Translations under genes and position numbers: made by a program
Part shown: positions 9,480-17,981 of the stretch, piece by piece
Numbering within the stretch: position 1 is the first letter of the stretch
How the letters are laid out: each line of letters starts with the position of its first letter
Notes under the pieces: model-generated
Told to the model about the DNA's origin: nothing
The model's database searches: none
Seen by the model: only the letters and a program-made list of their open reading frames with translations
NCBI RefSeq assembly: GCF_003610355.1
Contig: NZ_RAPY01000004.1
Coordinates: forward strand, 434,001 to 498,000
From: Sphingobacterium detergens
GTDB lineage: Bacteria; Bacteroidota; Bacteroidia; Sphingobacteriales; Sphingobacteriaceae
Direction: 5' to 3'
Length of the DNA stretch: 64,000 nt

Positions 9480-10763
9480 ATGTCACATCACAATGTAGTA
9501 GCTATCGTCTTGGGCGGAGGAAGGGGCTCGCGTCTGTATCCGTTGACCGACCAACGGTCTAAACCAGCTGTTCCTATTGCAGGAAAATATCGCTTGGTTG
9601 ATATCCCCATCTCGAATTGTCTCAATTCGGGGTTCAATAAGATTTTTGTATTGACACAGTTCAATTCGTCCTCGTTGAATTCGCATATTAAGAATACGTA
9701 CAACTTCAGTATTTTTAGTAAGGGCTTTGTCGATATTTTGGCGGCCGAACAGACTAATGATGGTGACAAATGGTTTGAAGGTACTGCAGATGCTGTGCGT
9801 AGATCGTTCAAGAAGCTGGCAAGCATAGATTACGATTATGTCTTAATCTTGTCGGGGGATCAGCTTTATCAGATGGATTTTGATGCACTGGTGGATTTTC
9901 ACGTACAGAACGAAGGTGATTTGACGATTGCGACCATTCCTGTCAATGGCAAAGATGCAACAGGTTTTGGAATCCTTAAATCGGATGAGCACAACCACAT
10001 CACTTCGTTTATAGAAAAGCCCAATAGTGAGCAGTTGGTGGACTGGAGTTCAGAAGTGAACGATCATTTGAAAGCCGAGGGCCGTGAGTACCTGGCATCC
10101 ATGGGGATCTATGTGTTCAGTAAAGGTGTCCTAAAACGCCTGTTGGAGGAAAACAGCGGAATGGATTTTGGAAAGGAAATTATTCCAGATGCGATTGAAG
10201 ATATCAACGTACTCAGCTATCAATATGAGGGCTATTGGACAGATATTGGAACAATAGGGTCATTTTATGAAGCCAATATTGGACTGACGGATAATATTCC
10301 AGCCTTTAACCTATTTGATAAAAATACGGTTTTTACCCGACCACGTATGCTGCCGCCATCTAAGATTTCGGGCACGACATTGATTAATTCGGTTATCTCC
10401 GATGGATGTATTATCCATGCCGATAAGGTCGACCGTTCAGTGATTGGCGTGCGTTCACGTATTGGTATCGGTTCTGTCGTAAGAGGAACCTATATGATGG
10501 GATCGGATTATTACGAGGATTTCTCGGATATGGATGAAGCGAAAAGAAAAAATATGCCCATTGTGGGTGTGGGTGAACGCTGTTATATTGAAAATGCGAT
10601 TCTGGATAAAAACTGTCGTATTGGAAATGATGTTCGCATCAATGGTGGCCCCCATTTGTTGAACGCCAACCATCAGACTTATACCGTTTGTGATGGTATT
10701 GTTGTGATCAAAAAAAATGCGGTTATCCCGAGTGGAACGACAATCGGGCTCGCAACAGTATAA
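9480..10763 (+). CDS. glgC: Glucose-1-phosphate adenylyltransferase (ADP-glucose pyrophosphorylase)
   Basis: GlgC (427 residues) makes ADP-glucose from ATP and glucose 1-phosphate, the committed step of glycogen synthesis. The nucleotidyl-transferase signature GGGRGSRLYPLTDQRSKPAV begins at residue 12 and continues into the RLVDIPISNCLNSG motif. The middle of the enzyme has the LSGDQLYQMD metal-binding segment and IEKP. The last 130 residues form the left-handed beta-helix with hexapeptide-like repeats. Allosteric behaviour cannot be read from the sequence. It is the last clear gene of the glycogen cluster. Confidence 0.96.
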   Translation: MSHHNVVAIVLGGGRGSRLYPLTDQRSKPAVPIAGKYRLVDIPISNCLNSGFNKIFVLTQFNSSSLNSHIKNTYNFSIFSKGFVDILAAEQTNDGDKWFEGTADAVRRSFKKLASIDYDYVLILSGDQLYQMDFDALVDFHVQNEGDLTIATIPVNGKDATGFGILKSDEHNHITSFIEKPNSEQLVDWSSEVNDHLKAEGREYLASMGIYVFSKGVLKRLLEENSGMDFGKEIIPDAIEDINVLSYQYEGYWTDIGTIGSFYEANIGLTDNIPAFNLFDKNTVFTRPRMLPPSKISGTTLINSVISDGCIIHADKVDRSVIGVRSRIGIGSVVRGTYMMGSDYYEDFSDMDEAKRKNMPIVGVGERCYIENAILDKNCRIGNDVRINGGPHLLNANHQTYTVCDGIVVIKKNAVIPSGTTIGLATV

Positions 10764-10826
10764 ATTTATTAAACAAGGGAGATAATATATTGTTATAATT
10801 GCATGTTATTGTAATAAATAAATGCT

Positions 10827-11582
10827 TTGAAACAGATTATCTCCCTTCTTTTTGTATTGATCACACTTGTTGGCTGCGATACGTCCTTAATGGTACAGAG
10901 TACAGGTGTATTACGGGATGCTTCACGAAAATTTGAACTCCATAATGGTGACCGTCGTATTATTTATATCCCGATGCGGCATTTAGGGACACGTGTATAT
11001 TATGATCAGATACAGGCTGCGGTAGATTCGCTCCAAAAATCGGGGTATGTTGTCTTTTATGAAAGTATCGCCTATCAGGTAGATAGCGCAGCACAACGTG
11101 ATCTATATGATCGTAAGTTCAGAAAATTGACCGGTAACCGTCTCGGCTTACAACAATGTATTGAAACTCCCGGAGATACCTCCCGCGTGTTAAGAGCACC
11201 TTTGTACCGTAAATTGGGACAACGCATTATCAGCCAACCGGATTATTCTTTTTTTCTGGTTGACTATGGAACCGCAGTTAATGCCGATATTCCTAAAAAT
11301 AAATTATTGGATGATTTTGAGTATCGCTATGGTGCCATACAGCTGGACGGCTGCGATTACGATACCCCATTAAGTGCACCCTACACTTGTAAACCCATCA
11401 AAACAGCGCTCAAGAATAAGTTTGACAAAGAGTTTGTCATGCAACAGCGCGAGGAAAATCTAGCTTCTCTTGTGGCTGACGCTCCGCAACAGAAAATTTT
11501 AATCTTATTTGGCACATCTCATTTTAAAGGCTTTTTGCGTAATTTGCAAGCCAGAGATCCCCATTGGGTCAAGATAAAATAA
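10827..11582 (+). CDS. Hypothetical lipoprotein
   Basis: This 251-residue protein has a lipoprotein signal (LITLVGC, Cys about 17) and would be a membrane-anchored periplasmic protein. The only plausible start is a TTG at 10827; there is no in-frame ATG upstream. I do not recognise the family firmly. An N-terminal RRIIYIPMRHLGTRVYYDQI and a C-terminal ILILFGTSHFKGFLRNL recall the two His-containing motifs of the TraB/GumN/TIKI fold, but this is weak. The residues after the lipid cysteine are DTS, unlike the C-x-K pattern of the utilisation-locus lipoproteins. Its stop codon is one base from the start of the MtfA-like peptidase gene, so the two are likely cotranscribed. Confidence 0.75.
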   Translation: MKQIISLLFVLITLVGCDTSLMVQSTGVLRDASRKFELHNGDRRIIYIPMRHLGTRVYYDQIQAAVDSLQKSGYVVFYESIAYQVDSAAQRDLYDRKFRKLTGNRLGLQQCIETPGDTSRVLRAPLYRKLGQRIISQPDYSFFLVDYGTAVNADIPKNKLLDDFEYRYGAIQLDGCDYDTPLSAPYTCKPIKTALKNKFDKEFVMQQREENLASLVADAPQQKILILFGTSHFKGFLRNLQARDPHWVKIK

Positions 11583-11583
11583 T

Positions 11584-12366
11584 ATGTTAGGAAAGATTTT
11601 TATTATACTGCTCGTACCAGTAACCATCTATGTTGTCTATTACCTGTTAAATCGTACCGCGAAAAATAATAAGGCTATCAAACGAGTTTTGAGTGATGAG
11701 GGGAAGGATATCCTGGAAAAGGAGGTTGCCTATTACCGCCGTCTCTCTATTGCAGATAAGCAGGAATTTGAATCACGTTGTCTTGCTTTTCTGGATACGG
11801 TCAAGATCGAGGGGGTGGGCGTCACGTTGGAGCTGAAAGATTATATGCTGATTGCAGCCAGTGCAATTATTCCAATCTTTGCATTTAAGAAATGGACTTA
11901 TCCAAATCTGACCAATATTATGATCTATCCCGCACATTTCAATGCCGATTATCAATTTGAAGGCCATGCAGACCGGAATATCATGGGAATGGTCGGAGAA
12001 GGTGCCATGAATGGTCAGATGATTTTATCTAAATCAGCATTAGAATATGGTTTCCAAAATGCAAGTGATGGTCAGAATACAGCGATCCACGAATTTGTAC
12101 ATCTCATCGATAAAACCGATGGTACTGTAGACGGTGTGCCCAGTTATTTATTGGATAAGGCGGCTGTGATTCCGTTTATGAATCTAATACGGGAGGAAAT
12201 CAACAAAATAAAACAGCATCAATCGGATATTGATACCTATGGTATGACCAATCCGGGTGAATTTTTTGCTGTCGCATCCGAATACTTTTTTGAAAATCCA
12301 ACGAAATTTCAAAAAAACCATCCAGAACTTTACACTGCACTTTCTAAAATTTTTGAGCAAAGTTAA
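11584..12366 (+). CDS. MtfA-like zinc peptidase (M90 family)
   Basis: This 260-residue protein has one N-terminal membrane helix (about 3-22) and then an M90/MtfA-type domain. The zinc site is the HEFVHLID motif, with H169, E170 and H173 as the first two ligands and catalytic glutamate. The downstream NPGEFFAVASEYFFENP segment supplies the third ligand, as in E. coli MtfA. MtfA is known for binding the glucose repressor Mlc and for aminopeptidase activity. A role in this organism is unknown, and Mlc itself is not in the window. The membrane anchor is also seen in other Bacteroidota members. Confidence 0.85.
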   Translation: MLGKIFIILLVPVTIYVVYYLLNRTAKNNKAIKRVLSDEGKDILEKEVAYYRRLSIADKQEFESRCLAFLDTVKIEGVGVTLELKDYMLIAASAIIPIFAFKKWTYPNLTNIMIYPAHFNADYQFEGHADRNIMGMVGEGAMNGQMILSKSALEYGFQNASDGQNTAIHEFVHLIDKTDGTVDGVPSYLLDKAAVIPFMNLIREEINKIKQHQSDIDTYGMTNPGEFFAVASEYFFENPTKFQKNHPELYTALSKIFEQS

Positions 12367-12395
12367 GTGGAGATAAATAAAATTTTAGTATTTTT

Positions 12396-12425
12396 AAAGC
12401 AAACAGAAAATGTTTGCTTTTTTTG
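12396..12425 (+). terminator. Terminator after the MtfA-like gene
   Basis: AAAGCAAACA and TGTTTGCTTT are perfect inverted arms of 10 bp around a 5-nt loop, followed by T's. The hairpin contains the TTG at 12414 that would extend the next gene, which argues against that start. Confidence 0.8.
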
Positions 12426-12440
12426 TTAATTACAACTGTT

Positions 12441-14222
12441 ATGCCTAAAACTACTATTTATTCTACTATTGCATTCGCATGTCTATTATTTTGCGGCAAT
12501 AATCAAGGTTTTTCTCAGGGGCGTTATGCTGTGGGAACGACCTTTACTGAAATGGCGGACCCGTCAAGGGATACGCTTTCTGATTGGTCAAATGTTAAAC
12601 CTGGTGTGCACGCATCGTTTGTGTCGATCGATAAACGTTTTCCAAAATCTTTAAATCCCAACATTGCTATCCAGCCCAATAACAAGGTGGATGCCTGGAA
12701 AGGGGAGCAGGTATCTGCGCAGATACTCCTGTGGACTAGTGCAGCAGCCTCTGATGTTGTTGTTTCGACTGGTGAGTTAAAATCAACTACCGGCAAATCT
12801 ATTTCCGCGGAAGCGGTACAAGCACGATTTGTTCGCTATGTGATGACGGATGAATTTGCGGAGGGATGTGGTTATCGTAAACCTGAAGACTTTAAAGCCG
12901 CGCTTTCTGCAGATATGCTGGATGATCTCAAAAGCTATAATCTCGAAGCAAAGCGCGTCCGTCCAGTATGGATTACGGTAAAAGTACCTGCTGGAGCAGC
13001 GGCAGGTCAATATAATACAGTCATTGCTGTTAAACAAAAAGGTAAGGTGATACAGAATTTGGATCTGACTGTTAATGTTCAAGATCAAGTGTTACCCCCA
13101 GCTTCACAATGGTCATTCCATTTGGATCAGTGGCAACATCCATCATCCGTAGCACGTGTCAACAATGTTAAGATGTGGAGTGATGAGCATTTTGAAGCCT
13201 TAAAGCCAACAATGAAGCAGCTGGCTGCTGCTGGGCAGAAAGTCATTACGGCGACGTTAAATAAGGATGCCTGGAATGTACAGACCTATGATCCCTATGC
13301 GGATATGATCACCTGGAAGAAAGCAAAAGACGGATCCTGGAGTTATAACTATGCGGTATTTGACAGGTGGGTGCAATTTATGATGGACCTGGGAATTAAC
13401 AAACAGATCAATTGTTATTCATTATTGCCATGGAATAATGAAGTGCATTATTTTGATGAAGCAAAAAATGAACTGGTCAATGTTGTCGCAAAACCCGGAA
13501 CGCCAGTATTTGAGGAGCTATGGACACCTTTCTTAAAGGATTTTAGTAAACATGTCAGCGCCAAAGGTTGGTTGAAAATTACCAATATCGCGATGGATGA
13601 GCGGGCACAGGAGCAAATGGATCCAGCAGTAGAACTTTTGGAACGTGTGGTACCTGAATTTGGAATTGCTTTTGCAGACAATCATAAAAGTTATAAGCGC
13701 TATCAAAAAAGTACCGATATCAGTGTTGCTGTAGGCGATCCTTTCGATCAAAATGATTTAATTGAAAGACGTAAAAAAGGGTATATTACTACATTCTATG
13801 TTTGCTGTTCAGATGAGTTTCCGAACCAGTTTACATTTTCTGATCCGGCAGAATCGACCTATATGGGATGGTACGCGCTCGCTGCAGGATTTGATGGCGC
13901 GCTACGTTGGGCCTTTAATTCCTGGGTAGCCAATCCGCTGCAGGATTCACGATTCCGTACATGGCCAGCTGGAGACACTTATATTGTTTATCCGCAAGGT
14001 CGTAGCTCGATTCGTTATGAGCGTATGTTGGAAGGTATTCAGGATTTTACCAAAGTCAATATACTGAAAGAAAAGTTGGAAAAATCTAACGATCAAACGA
14101 ATTTGGCAAAACTGAATGCAAAAATTGCCAAACTAAAAAAATCTAGACGTTATGCTGCCTGGAATGATGATCTCAATGATGCTAAGGCATTTGTAACCGA
14201 ATTATCCAATAAGGTCAAGTAA
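12441..14222 (+). CDS. Secreted DUF4091 / GH123-like glycoside hydrolase domain protein
   Basis: This 593-residue protein begins at the ATG at 12441. A longer TTG start at 12414 lies inside a terminator hairpin and is rejected. After a signal peptide (ending about NNQGFSQG) comes a beta-sandwich N-terminal half and a C-terminal TIM-barrel of the DUF4091 type. The adjacent acidic pair D386-E387 in NIAMDERAQEQ matches the Asp-Glu pair used by GH123 N-acetylgalactosaminidases. The LRWAFNSWVANPLQDSRFRTW stretch is typical of DUF4091. Substrate is unknown; an N-acetylhexosaminide is a guess from the GH123 relationship. It is a single gene between two terminators. Confidence 0.85.
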   Translation: MPKTTIYSTIAFACLLFCGNNQGFSQGRYAVGTTFTEMADPSRDTLSDWSNVKPGVHASFVSIDKRFPKSLNPNIAIQPNNKVDAWKGEQVSAQILLWTSAAASDVVVSTGELKSTTGKSISAEAVQARFVRYVMTDEFAEGCGYRKPEDFKAALSADMLDDLKSYNLEAKRVRPVWITVKVPAGAAAGQYNTVIAVKQKGKVIQNLDLTVNVQDQVLPPASQWSFHLDQWQHPSSVARVNNVKMWSDEHFEALKPTMKQLAAAGQKVITATLNKDAWNVQTYDPYADMITWKKAKDGSWSYNYAVFDRWVQFMMDLGINKQINCYSLLPWNNEVHYFDEAKNELVNVVAKPGTPVFEELWTPFLKDFSKHVSAKGWLKITNIAMDERAQEQMDPAVELLERVVPEFGIAFADNHKSYKRYQKSTDISVAVGDPFDQNDLIERRKKGYITTFYVCCSDEFPNQFTFSDPAESTYMGWYALAAGFDGALRWAFNSWVANPLQDSRFRTWPAGDTYIVYPQGRSSIRYERMLEGIQDFTKVNILKEKLEKSNDQTNLAKLNAKIAKLKKSRRYAAWNDDLNDAKAFVTELSNKVK

Positions 14223-14241
14223 TCAAATCTTCATAGCGTTG

Positions 14242-14288
14242 AAAAAACAGGCTGCTCCTCGATACGATGGGAGCAGCCTGTTTTTTTT
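14242..14288 (+). terminator. Terminator after the DUF4091 gene
   Basis: Long inverted arms around AACAGGCTGCTCC / GGAGCAGCCTGTT, flanked by A's on the left and eight T's on the right, make a strong and possibly bidirectional terminator 20 bases after the stop codon. Confidence 0.9.
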
Positions 14289-14474
14289 AGGTAGCGTCTT
14301 TCTTGCAAAACGTGGCCTGCAATCGTCATCTCTGTTCTGAAAACTAGGGATCGATCGGTATGTACTTTCTTCAATAGTAGAATACCCAAAACCATTGTTT
14401 CGCAATATTGTTGTTATAAAGAAGCGATAGCGTAATCAACACATCGTCGTGATATCAAAATCTTAAATCATCAT

Positions 14475-16214
14475 ATGGGTATGAAAAATGTAGCACACCA
14501 GATCGTTGGTATTTTAAAAGATGCGGGAATCAAGCGTATTTATGCCGTGACGGGAGATAGTTTGAATTTTTTTAATGAGGCAGTGCATGAGGATGGAACC
14601 ATGCAATGGATACATGTCAGGCATGAAGAGGTTGGTGCATTTGCGGCGACCGCCGAAGCGGATCTGCATGGGATCGCCTGCTGTGCTGGAAGTAGTGGGC
14701 CGGGCCATGTTCACCTGATCAATGGCGTTTATGAGGCACATAAGACACGTGTTCCGATGTTAGTGATTGCTTCAACCTGCGCCACCTACGAGTTTGGTAC
14801 AGACTACTTTCAAGAGACTAATCCGATTAAATTATTTGACGACTGTTCGTGTTATAATCAGATGATTACCCGGCCGGAACAGGTGCAACGTATGGTTCAG
14901 AATGCATTACAGCAGGCAATCTCAAAACGGGATGTTGCTGTTATCGGTCTGCCAGGGGATGTTTCCGAAATGGAAGCCGTCCATATGAACACTTCGGCAA
15001 AGGTATTCTTTACACAGCCGCAGATCAGACCCTCAGAGCTTGAAATCGGGCGTTTGGCACAATATATTAATCAGGCGGATAAAGTGACTTTATTCTGTGG
15101 TGTAGGGGCCCGGAATGCGCAGAAACAAATTGTTGAACTCTCCGAGAAAATCCATGCACCTGTGGGGTATTCATTTAAAGCTAAATTGGATATTCAACGG
15201 GATAATCCCAATGAAATCGGTATGACGGGACTTTTGGGGACGGCATCGGCCTTTCAGAGTATGCACCATTCGGATCTGATCCTACTTTTGGGAACTGATT
15301 TTCCTTACAAGGATTTTATACCCACCAATAAAACGATTGTTCAGATCGATATCGAGGGCGAGAAACTCGGTCGACGGTCGATCGTAGACTATGGCTTGGT
15401 GGGGGATATTGAGCATACATTGAAAGCTGTTTTACCCTTTGTGGAGGCGAGAACTGATTCAAGTTTTCTCGAAAAACAATTGGCGGCCTACGAGAAAGTA
15501 AAAGAAGATCTGATGATCTATGTCGAAGATTCAGGCAGTGAATGTGCTATTCAACCGGAGTTTGTGGCCCATACGATTGACCAAAAGGCGAGCGATGATG
15601 CTATTTTTTTAGTAGATACGGGCATGTCCTGTGTATGGGGAGCACGTTATATCAATCAGCGACGAGATCGCAAAATGCTCGGCTCATTTAATCATGGATC
15701 TATGGCAAATGCGATGCCGATGGCGATTGGAGCAGCATTGACACATCCCGAAAGACAGATCATAGCCTTCTGTGGTGATGGCGGGCTTTCGATGTTACTG
15801 GGGGATCTGGCTACGATAAAGCAGTATAATTTGCCAATCAAACTGATTGTGTTTAATAACCGTTCACTCGGAATGGTCAAATTGGAAATGCAGGTTGCCG
15901 GTTTAAAAGATCAGGAAACTAATATGGTCAATCCAGATTTTGCGATGGTGGCACAGGCGATGGGGATTCGTGCTTTTACGGTGACGCAACCAGAAGAGGT
16001 CGACGGTATCTTGGATGAAGCATTTAGTCTAACTGACGAGCCGGTACTTATCGATATCTATACCAGCCCCAATGCCTTAGCCATGCCACCCAAAATATCA
16101 TTTAGCCAAATGAAGGGAATGACCGAAAGTATGGCTAAATTGATGCTATCGGGTAACTTTGAAGAAGTATGGGACACTATTAAGTCAAATTATAAACACT
16201 TGAAATCGCTTTGA
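14475..16214 (+). CDS. poxB: Pyruvate oxidase / pyruvate:quinone oxidoreductase (PoxB-type)
   Basis: This 579-residue thiamine-diphosphate and FAD enzyme aligns by eye along its whole length with E. coli PoxB, which oxidises pyruvate to acetate and CO2 and passes electrons to quinone. The N-terminal ThDP domain has GDSLN and RHEEVGAFAA (E51/E52, cofactor activation). The C-terminal domain has CGDGGLSMLLGDL (D435, Mg-ThDP motif) ending in NN, and the SFNHGSMANAMP stretch seen in PoxB. E. coli PoxB has a C-terminal membrane-binding helix; here the tail (GNFEEVWDTIKSNYKHLKSL) could serve the same purpose. It is flanked by terminators and so is monocistronic. Acetolactate synthase is much less likely from motif order. 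Confidence 0.9.
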   Translation: MGMKNVAHQIVGILKDAGIKRIYAVTGDSLNFFNEAVHEDGTMQWIHVRHEEVGAFAATAEADLHGIACCAGSSGPGHVHLINGVYEAHKTRVPMLVIASTCATYEFGTDYFQETNPIKLFDDCSCYNQMITRPEQVQRMVQNALQQAISKRDVAVIGLPGDVSEMEAVHMNTSAKVFFTQPQIRPSELEIGRLAQYINQADKVTLFCGVGARNAQKQIVELSEKIHAPVGYSFKAKLDIQRDNPNEIGMTGLLGTASAFQSMHHSDLILLLGTDFPYKDFIPTNKTIVQIDIEGEKLGRRSIVDYGLVGDIEHTLKAVLPFVEARTDSSFLEKQLAAYEKVKEDLMIYVEDSGSECAIQPEFVAHTIDQKASDDAIFLVDTGMSCVWGARYINQRRDRKMLGSFNHGSMANAMPMAIGAALTHPERQIIAFCGDGGLSMLLGDLATIKQYNLPIKLIVFNNRSLGMVKLEMQVAGLKDQETNMVNPDFAMVAQAMGIRAFTVTQPEEVDGILDEAFSLTDEPVLIDIYTSPNALAMPPKISFSQMKGMTESMAKLMLSGNFEEVWDTIKSNYKHLKSL

Positions 16215-16243
16215 TACGCGTAGTCAACTTGTATTACCATGCT

Positions 16244-16285
16244 AAAAAAAGCCTCTCCAATATAAAATAGTTGGGGAGGCTTTTT
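16244..16285 (+). terminator. Terminator after poxB
   Basis: AAAAAAAGCCTC(T)CCAA and TTGGGGAGGCTTTTT form a long stem with a 10-nt AT loop and flanking A and T runs, 30 bases after the poxB stop codon. Confidence 0.9.
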
Positions 16286-16874
16286 GTCTAGGAAAAAAAT
16301 AGGGTATTCGGACTATTGATTGCATTAAGTGAATTACTGATCAACATTGGCGTTGAACGAACCAAAGGCTCTTCAATAATTCCTCTTTACAGCGTCGAAG
16401 TTTTTCTATTTTCGATTCCGAAGAAATAGAAACATTCTCTTTAACAATAATAGCCAAATCTGTTTCAATGGATAATTTAGTGAGGGATGTACACCCACTA
16501 TCAAATTTCTTAAAGCTTACATCTTTCATACTAATATTGGTTAAGAATTTCTGAATTTTATAATGTACAATTTACTAATAAAAATTAGCTTTACAATAAG
16601 CTGTGAATAATTTTATTGTTACTAAATTGTTTATTTTTAATCTTTTATCGGACTGTAACTTATAAACAATATTGCTGTAATTTTTGTTTTCTGAATTCCA
16701 AAATATTAAATGTTAGTTATTTAAAACAATATCTTGTTTTGATTGCTATTTATATTAATAAACAGGGAAGGCGGAATCTATTGTTCATAAGCTGCGATTA
16801 GCTCATCAATAAATTCCCCAAGGCGCTGATTTTTTCAGTTGCTGCCACGTATTTAAGAAAAATTAAATATTCAC
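16286..16874. other. AT-rich region with one possible small gene and a possible remnant
   Basis: About 590 bases separate the poxB terminator from the next clear gene. A 62-codon minus-strand open frame (16341-16529) is listed separately. The stretch 16530-16775 is extremely AT-rich and looks non-coding. On the minus strand near 16778-16860 the frame ending at 16778 reads RLGEFIDELIAAYEQ and stop, preceded in another frame by VAATEKISALG. This looks like the C-terminus of a gene broken by a shift in a GGGG run, but it is too short to be sure. Confidence 0.4.
16341..16529 (-). CDS. Possible small hypothetical protein
   Basis: A 62-residue open frame starts at an ATG at 16529. The composition is protein-like, with a serine-rich first half and a charged helix near the C-terminus (KIEKLRRCKEELLKSLWF). 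There is no recognisable domain, no signal peptide, no clear promoter and no Shine-Dalgarno site. It lies alone in an AT-rich gap. It may be a real small gene or chance. Confidence 0.3.
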   Translation of the reverse strand: MKDVSFKKFDSGCTSLTKLSIETDLAIIVKENVSISSESKIEKLRRCKEELLKSLWFVQRQC

Positions 16875-17342
16875 ATGAAAATACTCAATATTGGATTGTC
16901 ACTACTGATTTTTGCTACCGCTTGTCAGCAGAAGGACAAAAAGAAAGATGACCAAGCACAAATGGGATCGGATACCACAAGCGTTGCCGCAGCAATTGCT
17001 GAAAATGGAACCTATCAATACCTCAAAAATGGTGATACAATTTCGTTAATAATTGCCATTGATGGCGATAGAGTGCATGGTGACCTCAACTACAACTGGA
17101 AAGAAAAAGATCGAAATGTTGGGCATATTGACGGTATCCTCAAAGACGGTATCTTGTTGGCAGACTATACCTTTGCTTCCGAAGGGCAGCAATCCGTTCG
17201 GCAGGTGGCTTTTAAATTCTCCAAAAACCGGGCAGTTGAAGGTTTTGGGGATATGGAAGAAAAAGGAGGGAAGATGTCTTTTGTTGCATCCGATAAATTG
17301 GCTTATGATGAAAAATTTGTCCTAGAAAAGCTGAGCCAATGA
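16875..17342 (+). CDS. Hypothetical lipoprotein
   Basis: This 155-residue protein has a lipoprotein signal (IFATAC, Cys about 17) followed by a Lys-rich tether (QQKDKKKDD) and a small beta-rich domain (about 45-155) with repeated glycine and aspartate turns. No known motif is visible. Periplasmic-facing or outer-membrane anchoring is likely. Its 3' end overlaps the convergent dgkA gene by 21 bases. Confidence 0.75.
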   Translation: MKILNIGLSLLIFATACQQKDKKKDDQAQMGSDTTSVAAAIAENGTYQYLKNGDTISLIIAIDGDRVHGDLNYNWKEKDRNVGHIDGILKDGILLADYTFASEGQQSVRQVAFKFSKNRAVEGFGDMEEKGGKMSFVASDKLAYDEKFVLEKLSQ

Positions 17343-17723
17343 GCACCATAGCAGGAGTTTCGGGATAAATATAATCAGTCCGATTAGTAACGCTGTGATA
17401 CTGCTCAGCATGACCGCTGCTGCAGCAACATCTTTGATCCTTTTGATGTTGGGATTTCTTTCTTGACAGACAAAATCAGCGAGATGTTCTAATGCCGTGT
17501 TCAGCAATTCACTGACAAGAACAAAACCAATGGAAAAAATAATGGCTAGCCACTCATAAGGGCTTATTCTGAGGAGGTACGACAATACGATTGCTACAAC
17601 TGCGGCAATGAGATGTATCCTGAAATTGTGTTCTTCTTGCCAAACGATTTTTAACCCGTTAAAGGCATAGCTAAAACTTCGGATTCTATCTTTCCATGAA
17701 AAGTTGCTTCGGGCCATAGTCAA
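17322..17723 (-). CDS. dgkA: Diacylglycerol/undecaprenol kinase family protein
   Basis: This 133-residue integral membrane protein belongs to the prokaryotic DgkA family. It has an N-terminal amphipathic segment (SFSYAFNGLKIVWQEEHNFRIHL), then membrane helices. The conserved SELLNTALEHLAD motif contains the acidic residues that bind ATP-Mg and act in catalysis, and KDVAAAAVMLSS is the last family signature. The family phosphorylates diacylglycerol or undecaprenol with ATP; in organisms of this type undecaprenol is a common substrate of the short Gram-positive-like form, but the choice is not proven here. A start two codons later (MARSNF) is also possible. The 3' end overlaps the convergent lipoprotein gene. 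Confidence 0.9.
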   Translation of the reverse strand: MTMARSNFSWKDRIRSFSYAFNGLKIVWQEEHNFRIHLIAAVVAIVLSYLLRISPYEWLAIIFSIGFVLVSELLNTALEHLADFVCQERNPNIKRIKDVAAAAVMLSSITALLIGLIIFIPKLLLWCSLAQLF

Positions 17724-17960
17724 TCTGCTATATTTTATGTAAATATAACCTTTCCCTTCGTTTTTGACTGGCCTTAATTTTTGTTTAGGCTAGAACCCTC
17801 ATTGTAGCCTGTCCTGCGTATTGTGACTTGTACTTTAACTAATGGCGATTATCGCAAATAGCTGCTGCTCTGATAGAACTTTAAGGGCAGCGGATTTTAG
17901 TCTGTATTTTTTTCATTTTTGTCGCTGATTTTTACCAAAAGTATTATTGGAAATGCGTAG

Positions 17961-17968
17961 TATTTTTG
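17961..17968 (+). promoter_or_regulatory. -7 box (TATTTTTG) of the PatB/MalY gene
   Basis: Exact match to TAnnTTTG, 13 bases before the ATG at 17982. The implied leader is very short. No -33 TTTG is seen at the usual spacing. Confidence 0.4.
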
Positions 17969-17981
17969 AGTAAATTGCTTT

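Noticed and set aside
16616..16801. 61-codon open frame on the plus strand
   Set aside because: It is rich in Phe, Ile, Asn and Tyr because the DNA is AT-rich, and it has no start signal, domain or neighbour that supports it.
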